Assembly (NCBI GenBank): GCA_022711665.1
Contig: JAKLEN010000001.1
Coordinates: 681,000 to 744,999, forward strand
Reading direction: 5' to 3'
Length of the DNA stretch: 64,000 nucleotides
From: Acidobacteriota bacterium
GTDB lineage: Bacteria; Acidobacteriota; Aminicenantia; Aminicenantales; Saccharicenantaceae
Under the pieces are notes generated by a model that was not told the DNA's origin, ran no database searches, and saw nothing but the letters and a program-made list of their open reading frames with translations. Shown here piece after piece: positions 25,827 to 33,898 of the stretch. Position 1 is the stretch's first letter. Each line of letters starts with the position of its first letter. The position numbers and the translations under genes were made by a program.

Positions 25827-26816
25827 TTAACGCTTTTTGTGGAGCAGGTAGAGGAAGAACGGGGCGCCGACGGCGGCGGTGATGACGCCGATCGGCAGCT
25901 CGGCGGGGAGGAGGTTGCGGGCCAGGAGATCGCAATAGAGAAGGAACGTGCCGCCGGCCAGGGCCGAGGCGGCGAAGAGGCGGCGGTGGCTCGGGCCGAT
26001 GAGGAGGCGGACCCAGTGCGGCACGACGAGTCCGACGAAGCCGATGATGCCGCTCACGGCGACGCCCAGCGAAGCCAGCAGGGCCGACAGGGCCAGAAAG
26101 ACCTTGCGGACCCGCCGGACGGGGCTGCCCAGGGCCTGGGCCGTCTCGTCGCCCAGGGCCAGCAGGTCCATGTCGCGGGCCAGCCAGATCGAGCCGGCCA
26201 GGCCCAGCGCGACCCACGGCGCGATGGCCGCCGCCTGGCTCCACTCGGCCAGTTGGAAGCTGCCAAGGAGCCAGAAGACGGCCCGGTCGTAGGAGTCCGA
26301 ACGCATGAAGAGAAGGAACGAGGTCAGGGCCGAGGCCAGGGACCCGGCGGCGATGCCGGTCAGGAGCAGGGTTTCGACCTTGAAGCCGCCGCGGCGAAGG
26401 GACAGGACATAGACGAGCGAAACGATGGCCAGCCCCGAGACGAAGGCGAAGAGCCCGGGGCCGCTGAAGCCGAAGGCCGCCGCCTCGAAGCCCAGCAGGG
26501 TGGCCGTGACGGCCCCGAGCGACGCGCCGGAGGAGACCCCGACGACGAAGGGATCGGCCATCGGGTTGCGGAAATAGCCCTGGAGGATGGCCCCCGAAAG
26601 GGCCAGGGCGGCCCCGACGAGAAAGGCCAGGACGGCCCGGGCCAGGCGAAGATCCACGAAGATGGCGGCGTGCACGGGATCGGGGGCCCGAAGGAAGCGG
26701 ACCAGGTCGGCGGGCGTCGTCATGACCGGGCCGGTCAGGAGAGAAAGGACCATGCCAGCCAGGAATAAAAACAGGGACACCGCCCAGAAGATCCTCCGGC
26801 CGGACCTGACGCTCAC
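25827..26816 (-). CDS. btuC: ABC transporter permease, BtuC/FecCD family
   Basis: This 329-residue membrane permease for cobalamin or an iron chelate has about ten helices. Family motifs are LRLARAVLAFLVGAALALSG, QGYFRNPMADPFVVGVSSGA and GIIGFVGLVVPHWVRLLIG near the C-terminal third. The GTG start at 26816 overlaps the stop of the binding-protein gene (GTGA); the longer frame upstream is a shadow. It is the last gene of a binding protein-permease-ATPase set. A cobalamin substrate is a guess, since no B12 riboswitch was seen. Confidence 0.85.
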   Translation of the reverse strand: MSVRSGRRIFWAVSLFLFLAGMVLSLLTGPVMTTPADLVRFLRAPDPVHAAIFVDLRLARAVLAFLVGAALALSGAILQGYFRNPMADPFVVGVSSGASLGAVTATLLGFEAAAFGFSGPGLFAFVSGLAIVSLVYVLSLRRGGFKVETLLLTGIAAGSLASALTSFLLFMRSDSYDRAVFWLLGSFQLAEWSQAAAIAPWVALGLAGSIWLARDMDLLALGDETAQALGSPVRRVRKVFLALSALLASLGVAVSGIIGFVGLVVPHWVRLLIGPSHRRLFAASALAGGTFLLYCDLLARNLLPAELPIGVITAAVGAPFFLYLLHKKR

Positions 26817-27745
26817 GCCGGGCCTCCGAACCGCTCGGGGTGGAGCAGCGCGGCCATGCGGGCCAGGACGTCGACCAGCCGGGGGCCGAAGCGGCTGGCC
26901 GCGTTCTCGTCGATCTCGTAGATCCGGCCCGCCCGGACCGCCTCGACGCCGGCCAGCCCGGGCATGCGGACCAGGCGCTCCCGGCCGGCCTCGAAGTCGG
27001 CCCGCGATCGGGCCAGGATGAAGACGACGTCCGGATCGTCCTTGATGATCCTCTCGCGCTTGTAGAGGATCCATTTCTTCGGCATCGCCGCGGCCACGTT
27101 GGCGCCGCCGGCCCGGGCGATGAGGTCGTTGACGTAGCTCGCACCGCCGCACGTCCAGAGCCCCTGGCCGTAGAGGAGCACGAAGGCCTTGGGCCGGGTC
27201 TCGATTCCGCCCAGGGCCGCGTCCACCGCTTCGAGGCGCGCCCGAAGGGAGGCGGCGATCTCGGCCGCCCGGCCTTCCGTCCGCGTCACCCGCCCCAGAC
27301 GCTCGACGAGGCGTCCCAGGCCGTCGAGGCCTTCGCCGATGTCGAGCACGAAGACGGGCAGGCCGAGCCGGCGGACCCGCTCGACGAGGCGCAAAGGATT
27401 GCCGCGGAAGGCGATGACGAGATCGGGGTCGAGCGAGCGGATGACCTCGACGTTCGGGTCGACCAGGCCGCCGATCCGGCGGATGGAGGCGGTCTCCGGC
27501 GGATGATCGCAGAAACGGGTCACGCCGACGACCCGGCCGCCGAGGCCGAGGGCGAAGAGGATCTCGGTGATGTTCGGGGCCATGGAGACGATCCGGCGCG
27601 GCGTCTCGGCCGGCAGGGGGAAGGGCCGGCCGAGGTCGTCCCGGACGTCCTGGGCGGCCGCGGCCGAAACGGACGCCAGGAGCAGGCAGAAGGCCGCCAG
27701 GACCGCGGGGCCCGCGAAGCTTCGGCCGGCCGCCGGCCCGCTCAT
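26813..27745 (-). CDS. btuF: ABC transporter substrate-binding protein, BtuF-like
   Basis: This 310-residue periplasmic receptor has a signal peptide (hydrophobic residues about 11-30) and the two-lobe helical-backbone fold. Family motifs are RIVSMAPNITEILFALGLG, VVGVTRFCDHPPE, VEVIRSLDPDLVIAF and SYVNDLIARAGGANVA. The WTCGGASYVNDLI segment resembles cobalamin-binding proteins more than siderophore receptors, but heme or iron chelates remain possible. The ATG at 27745 overlaps the ATPase stop (ATGA). Confidence 0.83.
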   Translation of the reverse strand: MSGPAAGRSFAGPAVLAAFCLLLASVSAAAAQDVRDDLGRPFPLPAETPRRIVSMAPNITEILFALGLGGRVVGVTRFCDHPPETASIRRIGGLVDPNVEVIRSLDPDLVIAFRGNPLRLVERVRRLGLPVFVLDIGEGLDGLGRLVERLGRVTRTEGRAAEIAASLRARLEAVDAALGGIETRPKAFVLLYGQGLWTCGGASYVNDLIARAGGANVAAAMPKKWILYKRERIIKDDPDVVFILARSRADFEAGRERLVRMPGLAGVEAVRAGRIYEIDENAASRFGPRLVDVLARMAALLHPERFGGPA

Positions 27746-28533
27746 GGCTTCTCCCCGACGCCGGCCAGCGAGACCTCCGGCCGGCCGCTGCGGGAGTTGG
27801 CGCGAATGTCGACGTCGGCCCCGAAGATCCGGCGGATGTTCCCGGCGGTGACCGTTTCTTCGGGCGGTCCCTCGGCCGCGATCGTCCCGCCGGCCAGGAA
27901 CACCAGGCGCCCGGCGTAGGCCGCGGCCAGGTTGATGTTGTGCTCGGCGACCATGACGGCCTTGGCCCGCTCCTTCTGCAGACGGGCCAGGAGACGGTAG
28001 ATCTCGACCTGGTAGGCGATATCGAGGTGGCTGCTGGGCTCGTCGAGCAGGAGCAGCGGCGCGTCCTGGGCCAGGGCCCGGGCGATGAACACCCGCTGGC
28101 TCTCGCCGCCGCTCAGCTGGGACAGCCGCTGGCCGCGCAGGGCCTCCACATCGGTCCAGCGCATGGCCTCGGCCGCGGCGGCCTCGTCCTCGGCCGAGAA
28201 CCGCTCCAGCCGGCCCTGGCGGGCGAAGCGGCCCATCAGGACGATCTCCCCGACGGTGTACTCGAAGACCGGCTCGGCCAGTTGCGAGACGTAGGCGATC
28301 CGGGCGGCCAGCCGCCGCGGGCCCAGGCCGGAAACGTCCTCGCCGCCGCAGCGGACCCGGCCCGCGGACCGGCCGATGAGGTTCTGGACGGCCTTGATCA
28401 GCGTGCTCTTGCCGGAGCCGTTCCGCCCCAGGATGGCCACGAACTCCCCCGGCTCGACGGCCAGCGAGACGTCGTGGATGACGGTCCGGCCGTCGTACCC
28501 GGCCGACAGGCGATCGATCTCGAGGAAGCTCAT
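27742..28533 (-). CDS. btuD: ABC transporter ATPase, BtuD/FecE family
   Basis: The 263-residue ATPase powers the importer. Walker A is GRNGSGKST, the signature is LSGGESQRVFIARALAQ, Walker B is LLLLDEP and the switch His is in MVAEHNINLAA. The ATG at 28533 (MSFLEIDRLSAGY) is preferred to one at 28563 because it gives the family N terminus. Divergent to leuS. Confidence 0.87.
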   Translation of the reverse strand: MSFLEIDRLSAGYDGRTVIHDVSLAVEPGEFVAILGRNGSGKSTLIKAVQNLIGRSAGRVRCGGEDVSGLGPRRLAARIAYVSQLAEPVFEYTVGEIVLMGRFARQGRLERFSAEDEAAAAEAMRWTDVEALRGQRLSQLSGGESQRVFIARALAQDAPLLLLDEPSSHLDIAYQVEIYRLLARLQKERAKAVMVAEHNINLAAAYAGRLVFLAGGTIAAEGPPEETVTAGNIRRIFGADVDIRANSRSGRPEVSLAGVGEKP

Positions 28534-28637
28534 CTCCGTTCCGCGCCTCCCCAGTATAGCCATTCATCCCGGCGAATTCCACGTTCGCCCGGGGTTCGGG
28601 CCTCGCGACGGCCCCCCGAAAGCGGCCCGGCGATTCC

Positions 28638-28666
28638 TTGACTTGCCGGGGGAATGAAACTAAGAT
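28638..28666 (+). promoter_or_regulatory. Promoter of leuS-lptE-holA
   Basis: TTGACT (28638-28643), 17 bases, TAAGAT (28661-28666). The start near 28673 gives a leader of about 26 bases containing GAGAGGA. Confidence 0.8.
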
Positions 28667-28698
28667 GAAAAGCCCGTTCTTGAGAGGAATTTAGGATC

Positions 28699-31167
28699 AT
28701 GATCGAGACCTACGACTTTGCCGCGATCGAGGCGAAATGGCAGAAAGCCTGGGCCGAGCGGCGGGCCTTCGCGGCCACCGAGGACCCCGCCCGCCCGAAG
28801 TTCTACTGCCTGGAGATGTATCCCTATCCGTCCGGCCGCATCCACATGGGCCACGTCCGCAACTACTCCATCGGCGACGTCATCGCCCGGCAGAAGCGCA
28901 TGGCCGGGGCCAACGTCCTGCACCCGATCGGCTGGGACGCCCTGGGCATGCCGGCCGAGAACGCGGCCATCAAGCGCGGCACCCACCCGCAGACCTGGAC
29001 CCTCGGCAACGTCGCCCACATGCGCACCCAGCTGCAGCGCCTGGGCATCAGCTACGACTGGGACCGCGAGGTCAACACCTGCCTGCCCGAATACTACAAG
29101 TGGAACCAGTGGATCTTCCTGCGCATGCTCGAGCGCGGCCTGGCCTTCCGCAAGGAGAGCTGGGTCAACTGGTGCCCGCAGTGCCGGACCGTCCTGGCCA
29201 ACGAACAGGTCGTCGGCGGCGGCTGCTGGCGCTGCGAAACGCCCGTGACGCAGAAGAAGATGGAGCAGTGGTTCCTCAAGATCACCGCCTACGCCGACGA
29301 GCTCCTGTCCGGCCACGCCGCCCTGGGCAAGTGGCCCGAGCACGTCCTGCAGATGCAGAAGAACTGGATCGGCAAGAGCACCGGCGCCCACGTCCGCTTC
29401 GGCCTCGAGGGGACGGCGACGGACATCGAGGTCTTCACGACCCGCATCGACACGATCTACGGCGCGACCTTCCTCGTCGTCTCGGCCGAGCACCCGGTCG
29501 TCGCCGAGCTCATCCGGGGGCCGCGGGAAAAGGAGCTCGGCGCCTGGGTGGCCCGGACGGCGGCCGAGATGCGCAAGCGCCGGGACGTCGGCGAGACCGA
29601 GAAGGACGGCGTCGACACCGGCCGCAAGGCCGTCAACCCCTTCACCGGCGAGCGCATCCCGATCTGGATCGCCAACTACGTCCTGATGGATTACGGCACC
29701 GGCGCGATCATGGGCGTTCCGGCCCACGACGCCCGCGACTTCGAGTTCGCCAAGGCCTACGGCATCCCCATCCGGACGGTCATCGCTCCGCCGGACAAGG
29801 CCGGCGAAAGGTTCGACGCCGAGCCCGCGGAACCGTTCGAAGAGCCGGGCGTCCTGGTCAACTCCGGCCCGTTCTCAGGCCTGCCCAACGACAAGGCCAT
29901 GGAGGAGATGGGGAAGCACGCCGAGGACAAGGGCTTCGGCCGGCGCAGCACCATCTTCCGGCTCCGGGACTGGGGCATCTCCCGCCAGCGCTACTGGGGG
30001 ACGCCCATCCCGGTCATCTACTGCGACCGCTGCGGCGTCGTCGGCGTGCCCGACAAGGACCTGCCCGTCGAGCTGCCGTTCGACGTCGAGTTCACCGGCG
30101 AGGAGGGCTCGCCCCTCGAGCGCCTGGAGGGCTTCGTCCACGCGACCTGCCCGAAATGCGGCGGCCCGGCCCGGCGCGAAACGGACACGATGGACACCTT
30201 CGTCGATTCGTCGTGGTACTTCTTCCGCTACTGCTCGCCGCGCGAGACCTCGCTGCCGTTCCGGCCCGAGGACGCCAAGAAGTGGCTGCCCGTCGACCTT
30301 TACATCGGCGGCGTCGAGCACGCCATCCTGCACCTGATCTATTCGCGCTTCTTCACCAAGGTCCTGCGCGATCTCGGGATGACCGACATCGCCGAGCCCT
30401 TCCCGCACTACCTGGCCCAGGGCATGGTGACCAAGGACGGCTCGGCCATGTCCAAGTCCAAGGGAAACATCGTCGATCCCGACGAGATCTTCGAGCGCTA
30501 CGGGGCCGACGCCATGCGCGTTTTCATCCTCTTCGCCTCGCCGCCGGACAAGGAGTTCGCCTGGGCGGAGGAGGGTCTCGACGGCTGCTATCGCTTCCTC
30601 GTCCGGGTCTGGACCATCGTCGCCGAGAGCCTCGACCTCTTCGCCGGCCCGGCCGGCGACGTCGACCCGTCCTCCGCCCTGGTCCGCAAGGTCCACCAGA
30701 CCGTCCGCAAGGTGACCGAGGACATCGGCGTCCGCTTCCACCTCAACACGGCCGTCAGCTCGATCATGGAGCTTTACAACATGACCCGCAGGGAGCGGGA
30801 CGCGATGCGGCAGACGCCGGCCGGGCGGGCCGGCCTGCGGCTGGCCCTCGAGACGATGATCCGGCTGCTCTCGCCCTTCGCCCCGCACCTGGCCGAGGAA
30901 CTCTGGGAGAGGACCGGCCACGCCGGCCTGCTCATGCTCTCGGCCTGGCCGGACTTCGACCAGGCCCTGGCCCGCGAGGAGATGGCCACCATTGTCGTCC
31001 AGGTCAACGGCAAGGTCCGCGACCGGTTCGAGACGGAGCCCGATACTCCCGAGGCCGGGCTCGAAGCCGCCGCCCTGGCCCTGCCCAAGATCCAGGCGGC
31101 CCTCGGCGGCCGGACGCCGCGCAAGGTCATCGCCATCAGGGACAAGCTGGTCAACATCGTCGGCTGA
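28699..31167 (+). CDS. leuS: Leucyl-tRNA synthetase
   Basis: This 822-residue class Ia synthetase charges tRNA-Leu in the cytoplasm. The HIGH-type motif is HMGH (residues 49-52, within YPYPSGRIHMGH), the KMSKS-type motif is MSKSK (584-588), and the editing domain in between contains TTRIDTIYGATFLVVSAEHP. The tRNA-binding C-terminal domain ends with VQVNGKVRDRF. Length is in the usual 800-880 range. It is followed by lptE and holA, as leuS is in many proteobacteria. Confidence 0.97.
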   Translation: MIETYDFAAIEAKWQKAWAERRAFAATEDPARPKFYCLEMYPYPSGRIHMGHVRNYSIGDVIARQKRMAGANVLHPIGWDALGMPAENAAIKRGTHPQTWTLGNVAHMRTQLQRLGISYDWDREVNTCLPEYYKWNQWIFLRMLERGLAFRKESWVNWCPQCRTVLANEQVVGGGCWRCETPVTQKKMEQWFLKITAYADELLSGHAALGKWPEHVLQMQKNWIGKSTGAHVRFGLEGTATDIEVFTTRIDTIYGATFLVVSAEHPVVAELIRGPREKELGAWVARTAAEMRKRRDVGETEKDGVDTGRKAVNPFTGERIPIWIANYVLMDYGTGAIMGVPAHDARDFEFAKAYGIPIRTVIAPPDKAGERFDAEPAEPFEEPGVLVNSGPFSGLPNDKAMEEMGKHAEDKGFGRRSTIFRLRDWGISRQRYWGTPIPVIYCDRCGVVGVPDKDLPVELPFDVEFTGEEGSPLERLEGFVHATCPKCGGPARRETDTMDTFVDSSWYFFRYCSPRETSLPFRPEDAKKWLPVDLYIGGVEHAILHLIYSRFFTKVLRDLGMTDIAEPFPHYLAQGMVTKDGSAMSKSKGNIVDPDEIFERYGADAMRVFILFASPPDKEFAWAEEGLDGCYRFLVRVWTIVAESLDLFAGPAGDVDPSSALVRKVHQTVRKVTEDIGVRFHLNTAVSSIMELYNMTRRERDAMRQTPAGRAGLRLALETMIRLLSPFAPHLAEELWERTGHAGLLMLSAWPDFDQALAREEMATIVVQVNGKVRDRFETEPDTPEAGLEAAALALPKIQAALGGRTPRKVIAIRDKLVNIVG

Positions 31168-31195
31168 CGGCCGCCGGAGGGCGCCGACCGCGACC

Positions 31196-31735
31196 ATGAA
31201 GAGACCGACCGATCGCCCGTTCGCTCTGGCCGCCGCCGTCTGCCTGGCGGCCTGGCTGGCCGCCGCGGCCGGCTGCGGCTACCGCCTGCGCGGCACCGGC
31301 TCGGGGCTGCCGCCCGGCATCAAGACGCTCTGCGTGCCCATGTTCCGGAACCAGACGACCCGCTACGAGCTCGACGTCAAGCTGACCCGGGCGGTCATCA
31401 ACGAGCTCGTCGCCCGGGGCCGGGTCCGGATCGGCGACGACGCGGCCGCGGCCGACGCCGTACTGACCGGCGAGATCACCGGCTTCCAGGCCAACCCCAT
31501 CGGCTTCAGCGGGGCCAACCAGGCCGACAAGTACAACATCACCGTCACGGCCCGGGTCACGTTGAAGGGCCGGAACGCCGCGGAGCCCCTCTTCGACAAC
31601 CCCGGCTTCGTCTATCAGCAGGAATACGACGTCCCGCCCGGCTCCAGCTTCGAGTCGGTCCAGACAGAGGCCCTCGACAAGATCGCCGGCAGATTCGCCC
31701 GCAGCCTCGTCGTCAGCATCCTCGAGGGGTTCTAG
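31196..31735 (+). CDS. lptE: LPS-assembly lipoprotein LptE
   Basis: LptE plugs the LptD barrel in the outer membrane and helps insert LPS. The 179-residue product starts at the ATG at 31196; the upstream in-frame extension is a leuS shadow. The signal peptide ends in a lipobox (AAAAGC), followed by GYRLRGTGSGLPPGIKTLCVPMF and ELDVKLTRAVINELVARG, the LptE core. Placement between leuS and holA matches the classical order. Confidence 0.87.
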   Translation: MKRPTDRPFALAAAVCLAAWLAAAAGCGYRLRGTGSGLPPGIKTLCVPMFRNQTTRYELDVKLTRAVINELVARGRVRIGDDAAAADAVLTGEITGFQANPIGFSGANQADKYNITVTARVTLKGRNAAEPLFDNPGFVYQQEYDVPPGSSFESVQTEALDKIAGRFARSLVVSILEGF

Positions 31736-31736
31736 C

Positions 31737-32882
31737 GTGGCCGGCCCGGCGATCCAGGGGGGCCTGCGACCCGAGACGCTCCTCCCCGGCTATCTCTTCT
31801 TCGGCGAGGAGGATTACATCGCCGAGGAGTTCCTGGCGGAGCTCGAGGGCCTTCTGGCCGGTCAGGCCGGCGGCGAGTTCCATCTGACCCGCCTCGGCCT
31901 GGACGAGGCCAAGTGGCGGGACGTGGTCGATGCCGCCCGCACGGCGCCCTTCCTGTTCGAACCGTGGCGCGCCCTCCTCGTCCGGGTGCCCGAGCGCAAG
32001 CCGTCCGAGCGGGGCGGGGGAGGCGGCGGGGCGGAAGGCGGCGAGGGCCGGGGCCCCAAGTTCCTGCCGGCGCTCGACCAGAAGATCCTGAAGGAATATT
32101 TCGCCGACCCGCCCTCGCGCACGGTCGTGGTCATCGTCCGGCCAGGCAGCGTCCGCCGGGACGATGCCTTCGTCCGCTTCTTCCAGTCCCTGCCGAAGTC
32201 GGCCTTTTCCGTCGTGGAGATGAAGCGGCTGACCGAATACCGGCTGATGCTGCGGGCCGACGAGAAGGCCCGCTCGCTCGGCAAGTCGCTAACGGACGGG
32301 GCTAAGAAGCGGCTCTTCGAGCTGCTGGGACAGGACCTGCGCCTGATGATGAACGAAGTCGAGAAGCTGGCCGTCTTCGTCGGCGAGAAAAAGGGCATCG
32401 ACGAAGGCGACGTCGACCTGGCCACGGCCGGCCAGCGCAGCTTCCAGGCCTACGACCTCGACGACGCCCTGGCCGCCGCCGACTTCGCCAGGGGGGTGGC
32501 CATCCTGGGCGATCTCTTCGCCGAGGGCGAACGGTCCGAGGTCATCCTCGGCCGCCTGGCCGGATTCCTCCGCGACGTCCTGGCCGCCCAGGCCTGGCTG
32601 CGGGAGAAGAGCCGGACCAAGGACGAGATCTTCCAGAGCGTCTTCCCCTACATCTCGCGGAACTACGCGGACCTGTACCGGCGCAAGTACGAGAATTTCT
32701 TCGGCACGGTCGAGGGCCTCGCCCCGGCCGAGCTGAACGCCCTGCTGCGGAAGCTCCGCCAGCTGGACCGAACGCTCAAGACCACGGGATCGAAGGACGC
32801 GGGCGAGAAGGTCCTCTTCGAGGCCTTCCTGAGGGAATATTGCCTGGCGCGAAAGAAGCGGACGCTTATTTCGCCGCTGTAG
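31737..32882 (+). CDS. holA: DNA polymerase III delta subunit
   Basis: HolA opens the beta clamp as part of the clamp loader. The 381-residue product keeps YLFFGEEDYIAEEFLAEL at the N terminus, MMNEVEKLAVFVGEKKGI in the middle and the C-terminal collar region LLRKLRQLDRTLKTTGSKD. A Gly-rich insertion (RGGGGGGAEGGEGRG, about residues 92-106) is unusual. The GTG start at 31737 follows the lptE stop directly. Its last 17 bases overlap the convergent rpsT gene. Confidence 0.88.
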   Translation: MAGPAIQGGLRPETLLPGYLFFGEEDYIAEEFLAELEGLLAGQAGGEFHLTRLGLDEAKWRDVVDAARTAPFLFEPWRALLVRVPERKPSERGGGGGGAEGGEGRGPKFLPALDQKILKEYFADPPSRTVVVIVRPGSVRRDDAFVRFFQSLPKSAFSVVEMKRLTEYRLMLRADEKARSLGKSLTDGAKKRLFELLGQDLRLMMNEVEKLAVFVGEKKGIDEGDVDLATAGQRSFQAYDLDDALAAADFARGVAILGDLFAEGERSEVILGRLAGFLRDVLAAQAWLREKSRTKDEIFQSVFPYISRNYADLYRRKYENFFGTVEGLAPAELNALLRKLRQLDRTLKTTGSKDAGEKVLFEAFLREYCLARKKRTLISPL

Positions 32883-33144
32883 GAGCGAGGGCCGCAACCT
32901 GCCGGCTCAGCCGGGATTTGTAGCGGCTGCCGGTGTTCTTCTTGATGGACCCCTTCTTGACCGAGGTGTCGACGGCCTTGAAGACGGCGGGGAGCAGCTT
33001 GGCGGCCGCCTCGCGGTCCTTGGCGGCAAGGGCTTCCCGGACCTTGCGCATCTCGGTGCGCAGGGCGGACTTGTTCTGCGTGTTGACGGATTTCCGGCGC
33101 AGGCTGCGGCGGTGCTGCCGTATCGCTGATTTGTGACGGGCCAT
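32866..33144 (-). CDS. rpsT: 30S ribosomal protein S20
   Basis: The 92-residue basic protein (MARHKSAIRQHRRSLRRK, NKSALRTEMRKVREAL, KGSIKKNTGSRYKSRLSR) binds 16S rRNA in the small subunit. The ATG at 33144 has AGGAG upstream and a canonical promoter. The C-terminal codons overlap the 3' end of holA, read in the opposite direction. Confidence 0.95.
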   Translation of the reverse strand: MARHKSAIRQHRRSLRRKSVNTQNKSALRTEMRKVREALAAKDREAAAKLLPAVFKAVDTSVKKGSIKKNTGSRYKSRLSRQVAALAPTAAK

Positions 33145-33169
33145 TGCGTTCTCCTCTTGAAAGGGGCCT

Positions 33170-33198
33170 ATGATAGAATATCGAGGCCTTAAAGTCAA
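33170..33198 (-). promoter_or_regulatory. Promoter of rpsT
   Basis: On the minus strand TTGACT (33193-33198), 17 bases, TATCAT (33170-33175); start near 33163, leader about 19 bases. Confidence 0.75.
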
Positions 33199-33258
33199 AC
33201 GGCCGCGGCGTCCGGGGAGGCGCTTCCCCCCGGGCCCGGGCCGGCGCCGAGGAGTGCC

Positions 33259-33723
33259 GTGAAGATCGTTCTCCAGAGGGTCCGGGAGGCCCGCGTCGAC
33301 GTCGCCGGCCGGACCGCCGGCCGCGTCGGCCCCGGCCTCTGCCTGCTGGTCGGCGTCGAACGGGGCGACGGCGAGGCCGACGCCGAATACCTGGCCCGGA
33401 AGTGCGTCGAGCTGCGCATCTTCCCCGACGCCCAGGGCAAGATGAACCTGTCGCTGGCCGAGGCCGGCGGCCAGGTCCTGGCCGTCTCCCAGTTCACCCT
33501 GGCCGGCTCGGTGCGCAAGGGCCGCCGGCCGAGCTTCGACGGCGCGGAGGAGCCGGCCCGGGCGGCCGCTCTCTTCGATCGCTTCGTCGGGGCGGTCCGG
33601 GCCCTCGGCCCGGCCGTCGAGACCGGCGTCTTCCAGGCCATGATGCAGGTCCATATCGTCAACGACGGACCGGTGACGTTCGTCCTCGAATCGAGGCCCG
33701 GCGGGGGCCGGGACGAGGGGTGA
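33259..33723 (+). CDS. dtd: D-aminoacyl-tRNA deacylase
   Basis: Dtd removes D-amino acids and glycine from mischarged tRNAs. The 154-residue protein has the two active-site motifs, SQFTL (about residue 76) and NDGPVT (about residue 134, the Gly-Pro motif as NDGPV), plus MKIVLQRVREARV at the start. The GTG start at 33259 gives the family's normal length. It is upstream of the radical SAM cluster but separated by 176 GC-rich bases with no clear promoter. Confidence 0.95.
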   Translation: MKIVLQRVREARVDVAGRTAGRVGPGLCLLVGVERGDGEADAEYLARKCVELRIFPDAQGKMNLSLAEAGGQVLAVSQFTLAGSVRKGRRPSFDGAEEPARAAALFDRFVGAVRALGPAVETGVFQAMMQVHIVNDGPVTFVLESRPGGGRDEG

Positions 33724-33898
33724 GGCGTCCGGGCGCGGCTCCCCCCCGGCGGGGAGGCCCGGGGCCCGAAAATCACCCCCGCATTCCCCGGCTCCGGCCA
33801 TGTGCCGGCCTCGCCGGGATCTTATCCTTGGGCCGGGCCCGGGGCGGAGTGCGCCGGGCCGGGCGGGAGGCCTGCGCCCCCGCCGCGATGGAGAGTGC

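Noticed and set aside
28534..28637. Cobalamin riboswitch before the BtuCDF-type operon
   Set aside because: The gap is too short and no B12-box-like sequence was found.
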